From Apricaphanius iberus (taxonomy: Eukaryota; Chordata; Actinopteri; Cyprinodontiformes; Aphaniidae): 64,000 nt of DNA. Below, piece after piece: positions 60,560-64,000 of the stretch. Numbering within the stretch: the first letter of the stretch is position 1; every line of letters starts with the position of its first letter. The notes beneath the pieces were generated by a model that was not told the origin of the DNA, did not search any database, and was given only the letters and a program-made list of their open reading frames with translations. The stretch covers positions 930,001 through 994,000 of the forward strand of contig JAPXFQ010000483.1 in the NCBI GenBank assembly GCA_028564705.1, given 5' to 3'. The position numbers and the translations under genes were made by a program.

Positions 60560-60753
60560 TTTAATAGCAGAGGGAGTGCAGAAAACTACGCAGTTTTTAG
60601 TGTTAAAAATACTCTCTCTTACTCCATCTTTAACAGATTAGGACCAAATCCAAAATTTTTGAATTGAGAAGGTTACTGCATTGCAAGAAGTGCGCAACCT
60701 CTCTGAACCTACCATCAGGTCTGTCATTGGTGAAACATTGATACTGTGTTGTG

Positions 60754-60817
60754 ATTGGCTAGCTTATCTCATTTGAATACACCGCCCTCTTGTCTCTGGG
60801 GCGGGTCTCAGTATAAG
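60754..60817 (+). promoter_or_regulatory. Candidate Pol II promoter (CCAAT, GC box, TATA)
   Basis: An inverted CCAAT box (GTGATTGGCT, core 60754-60758), a GC box (GGGGCGGG, 60798-60805) and a TATA-like TATAAG (60812-60817) lie in the usual order and spacing. Initiation would be expected near 60840-60848. It sits right of the Rex1 5' end on the opposite strand. It could belong to an unrecognised gene, an LTR or a DNA-virus-derived insert; nothing seen decides. Confidence 0.45.
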
Positions 60818-60842
60818 ACACACACGACCTATGGACCTCGTA

Positions 60843-60922
60843 GAATGTAGTCTTCTTTCATCCACTGCTTTTAATTCTGACATTGGTCTGAGAAACTCAT
60901 CCAATCTGTACCATATCCACAG
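60843..60922 (+). other. Candidate non-coding first exon with strong splice donor
   Basis: About 80 nt from the predicted start to CCACAG|GTAAGC (donor GT at 60923). The donor is close to the ideal consensus. The exon has no long frame. Expected acceptors downstream are uncertain; TTTTTTCCGTTAACAG at 63412 is the best one seen. Confidence 0.35.
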
Positions 60923-61011
60923 GTAAGCTTAGCTTCCGAATTTTAACATCTGGGTTTAAAATCCATTATCGGCACAATCTGTTAACCTCTCCATATTCGG
61001 GTCTCTAACCA

Positions 61012-61383
61012 ATGCTTGCTGTCTTCCATGAAATTAGGTCTGCTAACAACTACTCTGAAATCTTGAAGAGTGTTTCTTTGTCAAGCTTGTCATATCACAC
61101 GAAAATAGCCTTTACAACCTTGGCTATTACTCTCTACTCTCCTCTTTTAAGTAAAACCTCAGTTTTCAACATTGAACAAGATAATGAGACAGATGAAATT
61201 GAGGACTGGGTACCTTCTGCTTTCAACAATGCTGTGAAAACTGCTCTAAACAGTTTTGTGGCTCATGCCTGCATATCTTTACAGCGGAAACATTGTAACG
61301 TTTGCAAATTGGGAGGCAATAAGCAGGATCACCGGTGTTTAGGTATAGATGCGATCAACCAAAATATGTTTTGTTCACATTAA
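61012..61383 (+). CDS. Unrecognised 123-codon ORF with Cys-rich C-terminus
   Basis: ATG at 61012 to TAA at 61381-61383. I do not recognise the family. The N-terminal half is hydrophobic and mixed (AFTTLAITLYSPLL at about residues 33-46 could be a weak membrane segment). An acidic stretch (EQDNETDEIEDW) follows at about 55-66. The C-terminal third is Cys/His-rich: HACISL, KHCNVCKLGG, DHRCLG, FCSH, suggesting a possible metal-binding knuckle (CxxC plus His/Cys). The frame opens some 17 codons before the ATG. The start context is weak (C at -3). It lies 90 nt after the donor at 60923, so it would be read only from an unspliced message or another start. A chance frame of this length in AT-rich DNA is uncommon but possible. 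Confidence 0.3.
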   Translation: MLAVFHEIRSANNYSEILKSVSLSSLSYHTKIAFTTLAITLYSPLLSKTSVFNIEQDNETDEIEDWVPSAFNNAVKTALNSFVAHACISLQRKHCNVCKLGGNKQDHRCLGIDAINQNMFCSH

Positions 61384-61478
61384 AGGTTGTTCTGAAAAAC
61401 TGGTCCAACCCCATTTTAGTAGCTTATCCATTTTAAAAGTAGAGATGCTATCTTACCTTCAAGTCTGAGCAAGAAATA

Positions 61479-62059
61479 TTAAAGTGATAGTCTGGATTTG
61501 TTAGAAAAAAGAGAGAGATGGACATGATTTGAAAAAAAAAAATGACCCAAGCTCCCTCCCCCTCCCTTTCTGATTGGTGTTGAAGCCGCGCCTACTTTTC
61601 CGTGCACGCACCAGGTCAATGGGCCAATACGTGCGGAGGAGAGAGAGAAAACAACCAGAGTGTCAACAATGGAGCTATCGGAGGTGAGAATGCTTTTTTG
61701 GTTTGAAATTTGTATCTACTGCTCTTGAGCTGAGTGTTGATCCATGGCTGTGCACGGGACTAATAGCGGAGGCTTGATCCGGAGGATCTGTGTAAACAGA
61801 AAACTGATCATGTGCGCAGTTACGAGCACGAGCACACAGCTTTCGTGATGATTGACAGCCCTTGGCATCACTTGATTGGTTTAAGTGGACAGCACCGTGG
61901 CTTTTGAGCCATAGCTGAGATACGGGAAGGCGGGACTTACCCGTGATCTTATAATTTATAATATGACTTATTTTATATAAACATTTAAGGCCAGGAGGTC
62001 AATTTAATCAAAATTCTTAAAATGTGTGACTGATTTAGAGATCCAGACTATCACTTTAA
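61479..62059. mobile_element. TTAA-flanked MITE with 15-bp perfect inverted ends
   Basis: The left end TTAAAGTGATAGTCTGGAT is the exact reverse complement of the right end ATCCAGACTATCACTTTAA, so TTAA is present at both edges and the repeat inside it is AGTGATAGTCTGGAT. 581 bp, no transposase. Inside, ATGGAGCTATCGGAG is followed by GTGAGA (about 61670), which looks like a small exon with a donor site. A TTAA target suggests piggyBac or Kolobok type; an alternative hAT reading (TAAAG end) lacks a matching 8-bp duplication. Confidence 0.78.
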
Positions 62060-63400
62060 GAATATCAATATTACAGAGAAAAAGCTCATAGAGTTTCTTT
62101 AACTTTTAGGAATAAATGCCTAAAAAAATACTTTAATATTCAAGTATCTGTTGTGTATCACTCAGTCCACCTCGCCTATATGGAAGCTTGAAGTATTTGT
62201 TGGTGAATGATTGTGAAATTGTAAAGTAAAAAACATTTCATTGTGTACGCTCTAGCTCAGGTCTCTTCGTCTTAACAATGATTTCTTTTTTCTGCATGTG
62301 TAAAGTAAGCATGTGTAAAGTCGGCTTTTTCCAACAGTTTGTCTGTTTTCATCTTCTGCTTAGGATTTGAATTACCAACAAAACAGTTTTCTGTAGTCTC
62401 TTAAATACATCTATGTATAGAAAGAAAGAAAAAAACTTCTCAGAATTTATATCTATAACATAACAGCTAAAGATGTCATTGTTCCAAATTATATTTTGTA
62501 ACCATTGCAAAGCCAGAGTTGTATTTGAGAATGTGTTTATGAATGTATGGTATATATTATCTACTCAATTGTTAAGTTAGTGAAAAATAACAAAAACTTT
62601 TTTAAAGTTGATGCAAAGGTTTAGAGAACCAGAAGTAGTTGGACATAGTTTATATTGAGACAAGGTGAAGTAGTTGATAACTACAAATGATTCAGTTAAC
62701 TTCTGCCTTTTTCTCTCTAAACTTCTAAGTTGCTTTTTAAAATAACCCACATTGCCTTTTGGGGAAAATTCTAGTCTTTTTGCAAACGTCTGTTCTTTTC
62801 AGTATTGATCAAATGGATCACAAAAGTTGATTTGGTAGATAAAAGCTGTCCTCAAGTGGAAAACTTCTCAGCAATGGAGTTAAGAGAAATTAGGTGAACC
62901 AAACCTTTTCTGTTTACCATCTATATAGACAATGGGATGACAGGGTAGTGTCTTTGTGAAAGTCAGTTGCAAGTGTAACACTAAGATCCTGATCACCTTG
63001 ACTATTGATTTAGTATTATACAAGTCTAAAACACATTGGATGCTTGGATTAGAAGAATTCTTGCAAAGCAAATATGTAAATCCACAAATTCATGAAGATA
63101 CATATGTTCAATAGGTAGAAACTACCTGGACCATGTATTCAGTGATTACATTTGTATATGATTTCACTAGATTCAGGGGTAAGGTTGAATGTTTTTTTTG
63201 CTATTTATGGCATTTATTTAGAAAATAATCAAGCAACATCCAATTAATATGAGGAATCATTGAATATTAATTACCATTCCAAGCCCAGAGTTATCCTCTA
63301 TTCTTCAGAAACAGTGCATATCCCACATTTATTTCAAAATCAAAGAAAACTTTATCTTTACCTTTAGGTTAGAGACCAAATCTTAGTATCTGGATCTTTT
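62060..63400. other. Unannotated AT-rich DNA
   Basis: No gene or repeat recognised. It may be intron of the candidate plus-strand unit if the acceptor at 63412 is used. Confidence 0.4.
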
Positions 63401-63416
63401 TTCCGTTAACAGGTAC

Positions 63417-63578
63417 ATGTGCCGTGTCACTGGAGGTGTTTACATCATCGAATCCCACCCGGGCCCTCATTGTGTACCTTGCCACACTAACAAACAGTCC
63501 GAGCACCCATATTTGTACACTTTAGACCTGTGCTGTACACCTGTTCATGCAAAAAACCGGTGTTTATTTTCATTGTGA
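63417..63578 (+). CDS. Unrecognised 53-codon Cys/His-rich ORF after a splice-acceptor-like site
   Basis: A pyrimidine-rich tract ends in GTTAACAG at 63412. ATG follows five nucleotides later at 63417, and the frame runs to TGA at 63576-63578. The predicted protein opens MCRVTGGVYIIESHPGPHC and contains HCVPCHTNK, DLCCTPVH and NRCLF, that is, one CxxC, a CC pair and several His, a density suggesting metal binding or disulphides. I do not recognise the family. If spliced from the donor at 60923, this would be the first ATG after the non-coding exon. It is short, so chance cannot be excluded. Confidence 0.28.
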   Translation: MCRVTGGVYIIESHPGPHCVPCHTNKQSEHPYLYTLDLCCTPVHAKNRCLFSL

Positions 63579-63865
63579 ATTTTTAATATACCGGTATATT
63601 GATTCAAAGCTGAGACAACACTGTGAATATTTGACACACTACTACACACAAGCACTACAGCATGAAAAGTATTATGCAAGTATGGCTGGTGGCATGGGTT
63701 GTCAGAGTGAAGCATGCAAAGCTGACACAGAGGAACTAATTCTTAAACAATGAGCCAAAACTGTAGTTTAGAAGCTTAAACCAAACAGAGTATCTTTTAC
63801 AAATACTAATGAGCGCAACCAGTAGGGGTGTGTGTAGAGCGCTATTTGACTGTCTGTAGGTACAC
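63579..63865. other. Unannotated DNA
   Basis: Nothing recognised beyond a 68-codon open frame (63547-63753, +) without domain character. Confidence 0.4.
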
Positions 63866-64000
63866 TGGCTGTGATGGACTGGCGACCTGTCTAGGGTGTA
63901 CCCCGCCTCTCGCCCGTTGACAGCCCGAGATAGGTACCAGCCCCCCCCCGCGACCCCTTGAGGAATAAGCGGTTCAGAAAATGGATGGATGGATGGATAG
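63866..64000 (+). mobile_element. SINE 3' end with (GGAT)n tail
   Basis: GATGGACTGGCGACCTGTCT, AGGGTGTACCCCGCCTCTCG, CGAGATAGGTACCAGCC, a C9 run, GCGACCCCTTGAGGAATAAG, CGGTTCAGAAAATGG and (GGAT)n to the window edge. This is the best-preserved end of the family also seen at 51936-52045. Its tRNA-like head is missing. Confidence 0.8.

Larger units (their letters stand above)
56839..60640 (-). mobile_element. Rex1-type LINE, nearly complete, disrupted by a 608-bp insert
   Basis: A minus-strand non-LTR retrotransposon. The 3' end at 56839 is an (AGAATC)n tail followed by an A-rich 3' UTR to 57110. The coding region runs from 60559 down to 57111 and is interrupted at 58092-58699. Upstream of the start codon there are about 80 bp of leader, and the 5' end is near 60640. 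Coding GC is clearly higher than the flanking introns. A shared near-identical tail 470 bp away (56366) shows that the family has inserted here twice. The Rex1 name rests on the protein and tail pattern. Confidence 0.82.

Overview
The window looks like a large intronic stretch of a ray-finned (teleost) fish genome. It carries no bacterial or viral genome organisation. Base composition is AT-rich and there are long microsatellites. The repeat content is typically teleost: L2-type, Rex1-type and Rex3-type LINEs, Tc1/mariner remnants, several short non-autonomous hAT elements, and a tRNA-like SINE family ending in (GGAT)n. Family names come from recognising sequence patterns, not from a database search. 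The only host coding sequence I can support is a 30-nt microexon on the minus strand (17136-17165). It has consensus splice sites and encodes CDSESDQEDK, which closely resembles the CDSDSDQEEK segment of AUTS2. If that is right, the window lies in the giant introns of a minus-strand auts2-family gene, which would explain 64 kb with almost no exons.

Layout. 1-5735: two decayed minus-strand LINEs (L2-type, then Jockey-superfamily-like). 6430-7760: a Tc1-like transposase remnant split by a 898-bp hAT element and a 19-bp-arm palindrome. 7761-15082: mostly unannotated, with blocks that read like conserved non-coding DNA and a (CT)33 tract. 15083-16355: a hAT element with a second hAT nested inside it, each with its own 8-bp target duplication. 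17136-17165: the microexon. 21628-23730: a 1,051-bp tandem duplication, apparently exact, inside an L2-type LINE. 25618-26085: a SINE joined to a (GT)n-linked repeat. 26086-41414: intronic DNA with scattered MITEs, a decayed Tc/mariner transposase, a SINE split by a hAT with a perfect 8-bp duplication, and LINE tails. 43250-43459 and 46526-46735: two direct copies of a 210-bp block that does not resemble a transposon. 53444-54464: a ~150-bp near-perfect inverted repeat.

56366-60640: two Rex1-type copies of one orientation. One is a bare 3' tail. The other is an almost complete endonuclease plus reverse-transcriptase ORF whose only visible lesion is a 608-bp non-autonomous DNA transposon. 60641-63578: an unexplained plus-strand unit with CCAAT box, GC box, TATA box, a strong splice donor, a 123-codon ORF, and a later splice-acceptor-like site followed by a 53-codon Cys/His-rich ORF. 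I cannot assign it to any family; it is the best candidate for something undescribed. The window ends in a SINE 3' end.

The genes do not form a pathway. What links the regions is successive transposon insertion into one long intron, so many junctions can be ordered in time. Claims of conserved non-coding DNA are inference from sequence texture only and need alignment to other fish.
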